Source of the DNA: Polytrichum commune
Taxonomy: Eukaryota > Streptophyta > Polytrichopsida > Polytrichales > Polytrichaceae
Direction: 5' to 3'
DNA: 64,000 nt
NCBI GenBank assembly: GCA_950295325.1
Contig: OX485808.1
Span: forward strand, 1,922,501-1,986,500
Both the position numbers and the translations under genes were made by a program. The notes under the pieces are model-generated. The model had not been told where the DNA came from and made no database searches. It saw only the letters and a program-made list of their open reading frames with translations. Shown piece after piece: positions 33,749 through 45,600 of the stretch (the first letter of the stretch is position 1; every line of letters starts with the position of its first letter).

Positions 33749-34595
33749 GACTTTCACGAATCACATAGTCGCCAATAAATCATGGTTCATGATTTATTTA
33801 ATATACAGATTGTGATATAAGAGTAAATGGGATAAGCACAACATCAAATGAAGCCATTCAAGCAATCATGTTGTTATTCCCTGTTCCTTCCATGTATATT
33901 AGATGATGGCGCAAGATAAAATAGATGTTGTTTGTATATGGGGGCATCAGTGAACTACAACTACATTTGGTGTTTAGGGTTTAGGGTTTAGGAGATAGGA
34001 GATAGGAGATAGGAGATAGGGTTATAACATATTAATCTATCCAATGTCAATGTATAACATTGTCTTACTCGTGAGAAGAGTCTTATAGGAAGGTTATAGT
34101 GAAGACGATGTTGATTATGTTAATTTGTTATTCGAGACGTTTAAACGCGATATATTGATTGGTCGTGTGTTTATTCAAATAACATGAAATATTGTGGATG
34201 TTAATAGGGGCTAGGGGTCCAACTTTGGATGTTTCGCTCACTTTAGGGAATCACATATTAGTTGCTAATAAACCATCGTTCATGATGTATTTAATATATG
34301 GAATGTCATGTAAAAGTAAATCGGAGAAGCACAACATCATGTTGTTATTCATTGTTCTCTCCACGTGTATTAGATAATGGAGGAAGATATAATAGATATT
34401 GTTTGCATAATATGAAGAAGAGTCTAATCGGAAGGTCATAGTAAATACAATCTTGATCATGTTAATATGTTATATGGGACGTTTAAACATGATATCCTAA
34501 TTGGTTTTGTATTTAGTCAATGCGTATTTCATGTTGTGGATGTTATAAGGGTTTAGGGTCCAATCTTGGATGTTTTGCTCTCACACATTAGTAAA
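33749..34595. repeat. Diverged tandem duplication with interstitial TTTAGGG
   Basis: Two related units. Phrases near 33760 (ATGATTTATTTAATATA) and 34275 (ATGATGTATTTAATATA) correspond. So do GTTAATTTGTTATTCGAGACG at about 34116 and GTTAATATGTTATATGGGACG at about 34460. At 33971-34010 the first unit contains about three TTTAGGG repeats, the plant telomere motif, followed by GGAGATA repeats. Confidence 0.6.
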
Positions 34596-35180
34596 CTTGA
34601 AGTGAACTTGAGGATGGATTCAAGTAACATTAAAAGATTGAACTAGAAAGGGACATTGGTAGTTAGTATCCCCTTAACAACGTCCACATACGTTTGTCAT
34701 TGCCACTCTTGCATGCGAGATAATAGAGCAAGGTTCTAGGGTTTAGGATTTAGGGGGGACAAATAAATAATTCTATTCATCATGACAATGGCCTCAAGCC
34801 TTGGAAACTCTCTCATAATTGCAGCCTCCAAATGGCCCAAACCCCACCTAAATAGGTTTACACTTGAAAGCATTGAATGGAGTTGTGTTTGGGTCTACAT
34901 ATTGGTTAAAATATACCTTGATGATACTTGAAAAAATTAATGTGGCCACCACCCTTCCTCCCAATGGCGTATGTCATATCCACACAAAACAAAACAAATA
35001 GATTAAATAACATAGACCTAGTCATATGACGGCTGGGGTATCAGAGGGGCATTGATAGATGCGCATTTTTCTACTATAAACAGAAAACGGGGAATTCTGT
35101 CAGGAGGTTTGAAATAACCTCTGCAAGAGAAGAAGGCGGGGAAGACATCCAATGACTAAGTCTGGGAAGCGGAGGTGGAT
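34596..35180. other. Spacer upstream of gene C
   Basis: No gene or repeat recognised. The last part is the upstream flank of the TATA box at 35183. Confidence 0.4.
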
Positions 35181-35182
35181 AG

Positions 35183-35188
35183 TATAAA
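35183..35188 (+). promoter_or_regulatory. TATA box candidate for gene C
   Basis: TATAAA in the context GGATAGTATAAAGGGGCGCACC, followed about 30 bp later by a pyrimidine-rich start region (CCTTTTTTTCTCTTC). No ATG-initiated frame of note lies between here and the motif array, consistent with a non-coding first exon. A donor such as TTCAAG|GTTCG (about 35278) would splice out the array. Confidence 0.5.
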
Positions 35189-35492
35189 GGGGCGCACCCC
35201 CCAAAAGTCCGTCCTTTTTTTCTCTTCTCCCGCTGTCGAATTCGTAGAGAGAACTCTTAGTAGGAGCTGTACTTCAAGGTTCGTGCATGCTGCCGTTCAT
35301 GAGCACTTATTCATAGCATGCAAGTTCATGAGCACCTATCCACACCATGCAAGCCCACCGTGAACTTTGCAATGAGCTCAAATTCAACACACCACGCAAT
35401 ATCCGCCGCATTATACGCCGGATTTTGTGGTGTACTTGGGCGAACCTTCACCTTTACACTAGTGTTGGCGGGTTTTGAGTGTGACCCTATGA

Positions 35493-36320
35493 GGTTTGGG
35501 TCGACCGACCCAAACCTGTCCACTAGTGTGTTAGGGTTTATGTCTGACCCTTAACATGTTTGGGTCGGTCGACCCAAACCCCAACCCCAGTGTGTTAGGG
35601 TTTTTGTCTGACCTTTATCAGGTTTGGGTCGACCGACCCAAACCTGTCCACTAGTGTGTTAGGGTTTATGTCTGACCCTTGTGAGGTTTGGGTCGGTCGA
35701 CCCAAACCCCTACCCCAGTGTCTTAGGGTTTTTTTCCTGACCCTTATCAGGTTTGGGTCGACCGACCCAAACCACTACATGGTGTGGGTGGATGTACTCT
35801 TGTGAGGTTTGGGTCGGTCGACCCAAACCCCTACCCCCAGTGTGTTAGGGTTTTTTCCTGACCCTTATCAGGTTTGGGTCGATCGACCCAAACCCCTACT
35901 CCAGTGTGTTAGGGTTTTTTTCTGACCCTTGTCAGGTTTGGGTCGACCGACCCAAACCACTACCTGGTGTGGGTGGATGCACCCTTGTGAGGTTTGGGTC
36001 GGTCGACCCAAACCCCTACCCGAGTGTGTTAGGGTTTTTTCCAGACCCTTATCAAGTTTGGGTCGACCGACCCAAATCCCTACCTGGTGTGGGTGGATGT
36101 ACCCTTGTGAGGTTTGGGTCGGTCGACCCAAACCCCTACCCCAGTGTGTTAGGGTTTTTTTTTCTGACCCTTGTCAGGTTTGGGTCGACCGACCCAAACC
36201 CCTACTTGGTGTGGGTGGATGCACCCTTGTGAGGTTTGGGTCGGTCGACCCAAACTCCTACCCCAGTGTGTTAGGGGTTCAGTCCGACCCTTATGAGGTT
36301 TGGGCCGGTCGACCCAAACC
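35493..36320 (+). repeat. Array of 14 palindromic 22/24-bp motifs with alternating core
   Basis: Arms GGTTTGGGTCG and CGACCCAAACC are separated by two bases. Copies start at 35493, 35557, 35621, 35685, 35750, 35806, 35871, 35935, 35991, 36055, 36111, 36177, 36233 and 36297. The cores read AC, GT, AC, GT, AC, GT, AT, AC, GT, AC, GT, AC, GT, GT. Spacers of 32-41 bp are of two kinds, one with AGTGTGTTAGGGTTT and one with GGTGTGGGTGGATG. The array lies in the probable leader intron of gene C. Confidence 0.95.
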
Positions 36321-36495
36321 CGCACCAAAATAATTTCTCGAACTTGTTTTGGACTTGCACACAGTGTTGGGAGTTCACATTGTAGTTGTGTTGGAAATGT
36401 CTTCATCCTCGGTGTCCCCATTGATCATGGTGTCTTGCATTTTCCGATATTTGATTCTTTTGGACCCTTACATTCTTTCCATGTGTGTAGGCGCA

Positions 36496-39400
36496 ATGGA
36501 GGGAGTTGGTGGAAGAGGGGATTCCTTCTCTGACGACATGGGCAACACCCAATCTACGTCTGGGGATGAGCTAGACATTGTTGGGGAGGATAGTTTTGAT
36601 GACAGTGCAGATGAAGGTGACTTGGGGAGTCCTTCGCCATCTGCCCCTTCTTGCCCCACTGTGGAATGTGCTGGGCTTTCACGAGCTTCATGGGTGAATT
36701 TGGATGTAGTACTTGTTAATGACAGTGGAGTTGCTGTGGCGGAGGGTATTTGTCGTAACACACATCCACAAGATTGCATTGATGAAAACCCCCTTGGCAC
36801 CGAGGACGTTGGAGTTGTTATATTGGAATCACTCGTACATTCTGAAGTGAATCCAACTCATAGGTTCTCGTTGCAAAGGTGGCCGTTGAGGAATGTGACA
36901 ATTGATGGGGTTAATTTGCATGAGCATGAGCGACGACACATCCAAATCCAAGAAGAGCTCCAAGCAAACATTCGGCCACGCAAAGGCCTACGGAAGTACG
37001 ATACATTGGCACGTCCTACTCCGTCTGCAAATGAGTGTAAACGTCAAAGGTTGCTTTGTGAGGAGTCCATTAGAGAAGTTGCCACAAAGGATTGTTGTGT
37101 ACATCGTTGTTGCCAATTGTTCCCAATTGTTCCCAATTGTTCCCAAGGGATAAATTGAAGGCCATCCGCGAGGAAATGTGGCTTGGAGATTTCCGTCTAA
37201 GATCCACCAAAAAGCTTGATGTCCATAGGGCGATACATGTGAACGGAGCGGGACGCAAGGTCATCACCCTTGAGAGCATAGACGTGTGTTGTACCGCATG
37301 GTACATCATTCACGGTGTGTCAAAAGCGGAATTTTATAGACAAGCCGCGTATGCCAAGGAAGGCCGCCGGTCCCGTCACCATGGGAATACGGGCTTAAAG
37401 AAACCAAGAGAAGCAACGAGACAAGCAACCGCCACTCTAGCAACCATCATTGTCCCCCTTGCCGATGCAATGCCGCACAAAACACGCACACTCGCAACCG
37501 GTGAAAAGGTTGTGGAGAAGGTTCTTCCTACAGGCACGAAATGGAAAGACATATTGTTGGACGTAAACGCAGTTGGCGAGAAGGCTGGGTTGGACCCTAT
37601 TTCGTTGTCGAAACTGAGTGCAATAAAAAAATCTCACTTTAGCGAATACATCACAAAAAGACGAGGCGACAAATTTGCCCGTTGTTCCAAATGCGAGAAG
37701 TTGAAACGCCTTCGAGATGCACACACGATGGAGACAGAGTCCTATGCCGCACATCAAATGAACTATTTCAAGCATGTGAACATGCAAGAGGCACACCGTA
37801 ATGATTACTACACAAATAGAGCTTTGTCCATCTCTAGGCCTTTGGAGGTCTTTACAATCATCCATGACAAAATGGACCATGCCAAAACAACCTCACCATG
37901 TTTTGCAAATCGAATCAAAGCCACGGACGGCCTTTTTAAGCTTCCTGTATCGGTTACAGGTGATTTCGATAACAATTGCATTGCATTACCTAAACACAAA
38001 TTTGTGCTTTAGGTTTGTACTTGGGGCCATAGATGTACACCATGTGAATTTTTTGGTGTTATAGTTGAATATTAAACCATTGGGTTGGCTTTACAGGGAT
38101 GATTGCACATGGACATGGTGATGTCAAGTATGCTCATTATGCTCTTGATTTGTATCCGGCGGATTCAAACCACACGATAGGGTCATTTGCAAAGCTTTTA
38201 CGTGATTTGGAGAAACCGCCGTCCTATTCATCAAGATTGTTATTTGAAAACTCGGGATCAACACCTCTATATGAAGCGGTCTTGGATGGAAGAGATGTAT
38301 GCGTGCACTCCTTGCCGGAGCCACCAAGTGAAGATGTGATTGCCAAGAATTTGCCCCCAACTCTACGTGTCCAATTGGACAATTGTGCGAAGGACAATAA
38401 AAGTAGATATGTTTTTGCATATTGGTCGTTGTTGGTTGCGAAAGGCATTTTCAAGAAGGTTTTTGTGTCCTTTCTATTGGTAGGCCACACGCACGACGAT
38501 ATCGATGCATCTTTTGGGCGGTGGAGCATGAAGTTGCGCGAGGAGGATTTTCCAACAATCCCATTGTTGATGAAGTCGTACATGGATTTGGAGAACATTC
38601 CCGTCATCCCCCATATGATCGAGGACGTTCCAGACTTCAAGGCATTTATAAAACCGTATATTCGAAGCGGAGCTCACCGATTGATCGGACATACGAAGGC
38701 ACAACAATTTCGGTTCTACGTGCGTGACGATGGTGTCCCCGCCATGCAATACAAGTTGTTGTGCACGTCACAAGACTGGAGCCCGCCGGAGGGTCTCCTT
38801 GTATGGCGTGTTGATGGGGAGGGAAGGACGATGTTGCCTGACGGATAGCCTAAGCCTTGCAAACCAATACCCATGAAGAATTTGGAGGACATTTATAAAG
38901 GCATATCAGGCTTCATACAATATTGGGAGAGTTTGAGGGTAGCGGATGTTGGTGGATCGTGTTGGCTTCATTACGGAAGTTGGATACAATATTGGACACG
39001 TGTTCATGGTGCTTTGGCAAACCTTCATCAAGATACACCCCTTACTTTAAGGCATGGGTTTTGGCCACAAACACGTGTCAATGTACAAGCTTCGGAGGCT
39101 AGTCTTTTGGGAAATGGAGAGGTTCGAGAGGAGTTTGATGTGGACGACCATTACGTGGGGCCTGCTAGTAGTCGTCTGCCACCATCTTTCCGCATTGCAG
39201 TGGATTGTCATGAAGGTTATATGCTCATTTTGCGTCCTGGAGATGAGACATATGCAAAGCCAGTGTGGGTGGCAAGAGCTTTGTCCAAACCAAATTTTGT
39301 AACTTCCAGCCCTCATTTTCGACAAATACAAGTAGAGTACTACCGACCGACAGCACGGAATGAAGATGTTGTTCGGCATTATACAGGTTGGGATACAAAC

Positions 39401-39583
39401 CCTAACTTTCGGTGGAAGGTGGATTCTGAGCACGGTCCATCTTGGGTAGATACAGATTCCATATTCATAGCATGGAAACCACGGAAAAATCATAGTGGAT
39501 CAGTGTCCATCCCTCAAAAGTACATAACTTTTGCAAAAGACAACCTTGCTCGGATCGCAGAAGAAGCAACCCACGTTGAATGA
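36496..39583 (+). CDS. Gene C: DUF7869-like protein, possible transposase (two lesions)
   Basis: The start is MEGVGGRGDSF, just after a good acceptor (TTTCCATGTGTGTAG). The N-terminus is acidic. Exon 1 ends ...LPVSVT at 37959; a 137-bp intron (37960-38096) has perfect GT...ACAG borders and phase, continuing GMIAHGHGDVKYAHY. Exon 2 has LPPTLRVQLDNCAKDNKSRY and FLLVGHTHDDIDASFGRW, the two signature blocks of DUF7869-type proteins (D-N...N and GH(T/S)H..D..F). These look like an RNase H-fold catalytic core, but enzymatic activity is inference. The C-terminal block VEYYRPTARNEDVVRH is a small beta-rich domain. Lesions: three 10-bp units of CCCAATTGTT (37111-37146) shift the frame, and subtracting two units restores it; an in-frame TAG lies at 38846-38848, after which the frame stays open to TGA at 39583. 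Confidence 0.65.
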
Positions 39584-40044
39584 GAAGTTGGTAGGATTGT
39601 GTTAGCATGATTATAGTGTAATATGTAATTCGACGAATATATATTACTCATATGTGTGCTCCTCAAACTTGGGGCAAAGTTTGGGTAGAACTTGCGAATG
39701 CTATATTGTTTGGGGTTGGATGAATATCCATTTACTATATTTCAATACAGTTGTGAAGTTCATTTTTTTATTAAGTTTGGGACTAAATTTTCCATTGAAG
39801 AAAAATGCATTTATTGCATGTACTTTGTATGTTGCAATGTCTATATTTTATTGACCATGCTAATAATAGAAATCATTTTATATGTTTTTTGGGTGAAACT
39901 AGTTTGGAGTGCTCTACCCAAAGTGTTTTTGTTGATGAAGTTGGTGTTGAGTGCTCTACCATATGTGCTTATGTCCACACCCCATAGATTTGGGATATTA
40001 GAACATATAATATATTTGAGATTGTTCGCAATATAGTTTCGGAA
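39584..40044. other. 3' flank of gene C
   Basis: AT-rich, no gene. One degenerate 22-bp motif (GTTTGGAGTG...ACCCAAAG) lies at 39902-39923, the counterpart of the subterminal motifs on the left end. Confidence 0.45.
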
Positions 40045-40114
40045 CACGGAATGTTGTTTGATCCATATATTAATTTGAGACTAGAAAAAATCTCAATTTA
40101 ACGAATATAGTGTT
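40045..40114 (-). mobile_element. CACTA-like transposon right end
   Basis: Reverse complement of CACTATATTCGTTAAATTG plus AGA at 40091-40112, exact over 22 bp with 5373-5394. An inner hairpin (AATTTGAGACTAG...AATCTCAATTT) matches the inner part of the miniature element's right end at 33190-33239. Confidence 0.6.
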
Positions 40115-42540
40115 ATATCAACACTTTGAAGCCTCGGCTCTAAGTTCAGATTTCAAGTGCTCACTTTATATATATCTACGTGGCCTCATTTCAGATCAGA
40201 ATCTAACAATATGAAGCCTCGGCTCTTAATTCATATTTGAAGTGCTCACTTTATATATGTCTACGTGGCCTCATTTCAGGTTAGAATCTAACAATATGAA
40301 GCCTCGGCTCTAAATTCATATTTCAAGTGCTCACTTTATATATGTCTACATGGCCTCATTTCAGGTTAGAATCTAACAATATGAAGCCTCGACTCTAAAT
40401 TCATATTTCGGGTGCTCACTTTATGTTATTTTAGCTGGCCTCATTTCAGGTTAGAATCTAACTCTTTGAAAGTGGCTTTCGGTTTAGATTTCAAGTCCTC
40501 ACATTATGTGGCTGTCCAATATATGGGTTTCGGGACCGAATCCTTCATTTTCAGGTCAAGAGGGTCACACCCTGAAGCCTCGGCTTCAAGGTTCAAATTA
40601 AAGGTGCTCACTTTATATATATCTAGTTAACCTCATTTCAGGTTAGAATCTAACAATTAGAGGCCTCGGCTCTAGGTTCAGATTAAAGGTGCTCACTTTA
40701 TGTTGTTTTAGTTGGCCTCATTTCAGGTTAGAATCTAAGTCTTTGAAAGTGGCCTATAGGCTTAGATATCAGGTTCTCACTTTATGTGGGTGTCCAATAT
40801 ATGGGTTTCGGGACCGAAACCTTCCTTTTGAGGTCTAGAGGGTCACACCTTGAAGCCTCGGCTTCAAGGTTCAAATTACAGGTGCTTACTTTATATATAT
40901 CTAGTTGGCCTCATTTCAGGTTATAATCTAAAGCTTTGAAGCCGAGGCTCTAGGTTCAGATTTCAAGTGCTCTCACTTTATGTTGTTCTAGTTGGCCTCA
41001 TTTCAGGTTAGAATATAACACTTTGAAGCCTCGGCTCTACTTTGAGATTTCAGGTTCTCGCTTTATACATGTATAGTTTGCCTCATTTCAGGTTAGAATC
41101 TAACAATTAGAGGCCTCGGCTCTAGGTTCAGATTTAAGGTGCTCACTTTACGTTGTTTTAGTTGGCCTTATTTCAGGTTAGAATCTAGAATTTGAAGGTT
41201 GGCTATAGGCTAAGATTTCAGGTTCTCACTCTATGTTGTTTTAGTTGGCCTCATTTCAGGTTAGAATCTAAGTCTTTGAAAGTGGCCTATAGGCTTAGAT
41301 ATGAGGTTCTCACATTATGTGGCTGTCCAATATATGGGTTTCGGGACCGAAACCTTCATTTTGAGGTCAAGAGGGTCACATTTTGAAGCCTCGGCTTCAA
41401 GCTTCAAATTACAGAAGCTCACTTTATATATATGTAGTTAGCCTCATTTCAGGTTATAATCTTACAATTGGAAGCCTCAGCTCTAAGCTCATATATCGGG
41501 TGCTCACTTTATATAAGTCTAGTTGGCCACATTTCAGGTCAGAATCAACCAATTTGAAGCCTCGGCTCTAGGTTCAGATTTCAAGTGCTCATTTTATATA
41601 TGTCTAGTTGGCCACATTTCAGGTTAGAATCAAACAATTAGAGGCCTCGGCTCTAGGTTCAGATTTAATGTGCTCACTTTATATAAGTCTAGTTGGCCAC
41701 ATTTCAGGTTAGAATCAACCAATTTGAAGCCTCGGCTCTAGGTTCAGATTTCAAGTGCTCATTTTATATATGTCTAGTTGGCCACATTTCAGGTGAGAAT
41801 CAAACAATTAGAGGCCTCGGCTCTAGGTTCAGATTTAATGTGCTCACTTTATATAAGTCTAGTTGGCCACATCTCAAGTCAGAATCAACCAATTTGAGGC
41901 CTCGGCTCTAGGTTCAGATTTCAAGTGCTCATTTTATATATGTCTAGTTGGCCACATTTCAGGTTAGAATCTAACAATTAGAGGCCTCGGCTCTAGGTTC
42001 AGATTAAAGGTGCTCACTTTATGTTGATTTAGTTGGCCTCATTTCAGGTTAGAATCTAAGTCTTTGAAAGTGGCCTATAGGCTTAGATACGAGGTTCTCA
42101 CATTATGTGGCTGTCCAACATATGGGTTTCGGGACCGAAACCTTCATTTTGAGGTCAAGAGGGTCACATTTTGAAGCCTCGGCTTCAAGCTTCAAATTAC
42201 AGGAGCTCACTTTATATATATGTAGTTGGCCTCATTTCAGGTTATAATCTAACAATTTGAAGCCTCGGTTCTATGTTGAGGTTTCGGGTGCTCACTTTAT
42301 ATAAATCTAGTTGGCCTCATTTCAGGTTAGAATCTAACACTTTGAAGCCTCGGCTTCAAGGTTCAAATTACATGTGCTCGCTTTATATATCTAGTTTGCC
42401 TCATTTCTGGTTATAATCTAACAATTTGAAGCCTCTGCTCTAAGTTCATATATCGGGTGCTCACTTTATATAAGTCTAGTCGGCCTCATTTCAGGTTAGA
42501 ATCAAACATTTTGAAGTCTCGGTTCTAGGTTGAGCAAATA
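40115..42540 (+). repeat. 85-bp satellite, forward-oriented array
   Basis: Units of about 85 bp with GAAGCCTCGGCTCTA, GTGCTCACTTTATATA, GGCCTCATTTCAGGTTAGAA. They are interspersed with a longer variant carrying a palindromic GTTTCGGGACCGAAAC. The array sits in the large gene A intron and has the opposite orientation to the arrays further right. Confidence 0.9.
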
Positions 42541-42618
42541 CTCAAATTTTCTAACTCTACTGGTCACACCATTGGATTGACAAGATTGAAATGCATAAAT
42601 TTAAAGGAAGAGCAGTAC

Positions 42619-45600
42619 CTTGAGCATGAATGTTTTCAAGTCGTTGTAGGAAGGGGTGAATTCATCCGTGTCACCGCCAAGAACGTCGTCCAATGAGGAG
42701 TTGAGAATGAGCTCTTCAATATGGATGTCGAGCTCCTCCCCAGATGTCATAATAGGTATTTGACTCAACTGCTCATAGGACGAGTCGCGTTTTGTGCCTC
42801 TAGAAAATGTTGGAGCATGAGAACCAGATTCATATGTGGGACTTGGAGCAACCGGACTCTTACCTTGTGGCTCCGGAGGGGGGTTCATCTTATTTTTCCC
42901 CTTTCTAGTGGACTTATCCAACGAATTCTGCACCTTCTCCCGCTCTTTTTGGTCAGCTCTCTCCTCAGCGCTTTCTTTCGGTCCTCTTCAATGCGTCGTT
43001 TCATTGCCTTTGCCCTCTCATTTTCATCTTCTATGGCCTGTAAGTCAACCATTTCAATTCCAGACTCACCTACAGCCTCCCTTGATTTCTTGAGCTCAAT
43101 CTCAAAAGAAGGAGTGAAACTTAAAGCACAATCAAGATACCAGGCACCGCCGGTAAGGTGAGAACTTGTCCACGTGCGTTCTTGAAGAGCCGAGAACATG
43201 CACGCTGAGTTTGATCTATCAAGCCATGTGTTCAAGAATACAGGAAGGTCATCTTTGGAAATAGCTCCTTTCGCCAAAAGCTCGTACTTAAAGTACCTGT
43301 GTTACGAAATAGCACATAACATTAACATCAACAACTTCCGAACTAGCAAAACAAAGAATATGGACTGAACCAATTATTGAAATTAATGAAAAGTCCTTAA
43401 AGATTAGAGACGCACCGAAAAAGAACTCGGCGGACAACTAGGTCAGCTCCGTTAAATCCAACAAACTCGTCACCTTTTTTGAAGGAATCTTGTCCTCTGA
43501 AGTAGGTGTTGAAGGCATGGTCCCATAACTTCATGCGACAGTCTTCGATATACGCTGGCAATAACATGGGCTCACTGGCAATACTCATGTTGATATGAAC
43601 TCGGTCTTGACGCATGGTCTCGTCAAAAATGAGACTGGCCTGTTCTGAGATTTGTTAAGCAAGAAAATAAGCATCAGCTGGACCAATTTCTAAATCAAGT
43701 CGATGAAATAAAGAATGATAGTTGTGTAAATTACATGCCAAAGATGAATTCAATGAACTGAAAATTGAATAGAAGCAGTGGACTTACTCCTGCCCAGAAA
43801 CAAGCCTTTGCCAAGAAATTTGCCAATTTATCTTCGTTGATAGGCTTGGGAGGTAGCTTTCGGGCCTCACGAGTGGAAGCAGATGAATTAAAGTACTCTA
43901 GCCATTTTATTTTCATTGCCGGAGACGCCCTTGAAGTTGCAATGAGCTGCAACTTCTCTAAGTTGAGGTCCGGGGAAAGTGAGTTTAACGTGTAATGTCG
44001 CTCAATCTGAAAGACAGAGCTCTTGTGAGTTCCTCAGTCAAACGGATAAGCTTAAAAGATTGATATGGACAAAGGATCAGGGTGCGTACCTCACGTAGCC
44101 AACCGTCGGTAAGCTCCGGGTTCGCCACAGCAACCAATTTTCCCATTTTCATGCGAAGTGCCAGAGATCTCTTCTCAACTGCGGCTTTCATCGCAGCCGC
44201 CTTGTCAGCAGGGGAGACTTCTCCTTCTGATTGCTCCACAAGCTGACGTGCACCCTCGTCGGCAGCGAGACCCAGCTCATGCTGCACAAAGAGAGAACAA
44301 GAACGAGGAAACCAAATTTTGAAATGAAAATGAAATTAATAAGTTGGACAAGATGTTTTGGACAAAAGAACTGAACTAGAGCTAGACAAATGAGAGCACC
44401 CGAAATCTGAACCTAGAGCCGAGGCTTCACATTGTTAGAATCTAACCTGAAATGAGGCCATCAAATCCAAAACATTAAGTGAGACCTGAAATCTGAACCT
44501 ATATCCAGGGCTTCAATGTCTTTGATTTTAACCTGAAATGTGGCCAACTAGACTTATATAAAGTGAGCACCCGAAATCTCAAACTAGAGCCGAGGCTTCA
44601 AAGTGTTAGATTCTAACCTGAAATGAGGCCAACTACATATATATAAAGTGAGCACCTGTAATTCGAACCTTGAAGCCGAGGCTTCAAAATGTGACCCTCT
44701 TGACCTCAAAATGAAGGTTTCGGTCCCGAAACCCATATATTGGACAGCCACATAATGTGAGAACCTCATATCTAAGCTTATAGGCCACTTTCAAAGACTT
44801 AGATTCTAACCTGAAATGAAGCTAACTAAACCAACATAAAGTAAGCATGTGAAAAATCAAACTAGAGCCGAGGCTTCAAAGTGTTAGATTCTAACCTGAA
44901 ATGAGGCCATCCAAACCAAAATAAAGTGAGCACCCGAATTCTCATACTAGAGCCTAGGCTTCAAAATGTTAGATTCTAACTTGAAATGTGGCAACTAGAC
45001 TTATATAAAGTGAGCACCTGAAATCTCAAACTAAAGCGGAGGCTTCAAAGTGTCAGTTTCTAAGTTCAAATGAGGCCACTTAGAGTTAGAGTCTAACCTG
45101 AAATGAGGCCAACTAAAACAACATAAAGTGTTTACCTTAAATCTGAACCTAGAGCCGAGGCCTCTTATTGTTAGATTCTAACCTGAAATGAGGCCAACTA
45201 GATAAATATAAAGTGAGCACCTGTAATGTGAAACTTGAAGCCGAGGCTTCAAAATGTGACCTTCTAGACCTCCAAAGGAAGGTTTCGGTCCCGAAACCCA
45301 TATATTGGACACCCACATAAAATGAGACCCTGAAATCTAAGCCTATAGGCCACTTTCAAAGATTTACATTCTAACCTGAAATGAAGCTAATTAAACCAAC
45401 ATAAAGTGAGCATGTGAAAAATCAAACTAGAGCCGAAGGTTCAAAGTGTTAGATTCTAACCTGAAAAGAGGCCAAACACACATATATAAAGTGAGCACCC
45501 GAAATATCAAACTAGAGCCGAGGCTTCAAAGTGTTAGATTATAACTTGAAATGAGGCCAACTAGATATATATAAAATGAGCACCTTTAATTGAACCTTGA

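Noticed and set aside
35868-36421. ORFs on both strands with repeated GRPTQTS / WVDRPKP peptides
   Set aside because: They are translations of the palindromic array in several frames; the array lies in a probable leader intron.
37097-37147. A 51-bp GT...AG intron instead of a frameshift in gene C
   Set aside because: Too short for a typical plant intron; its length is divisible by 3, so removing it would not change the frame, and the 10-bp unit expansion explains the shift more simply.
5370-40115. 3-bp CACTA-type target duplication at the giant segment
   Set aside because: Left TAT and right TTA differ; only a shifted ATAT match exists, too weak in AT-rich sequence to count as proof.
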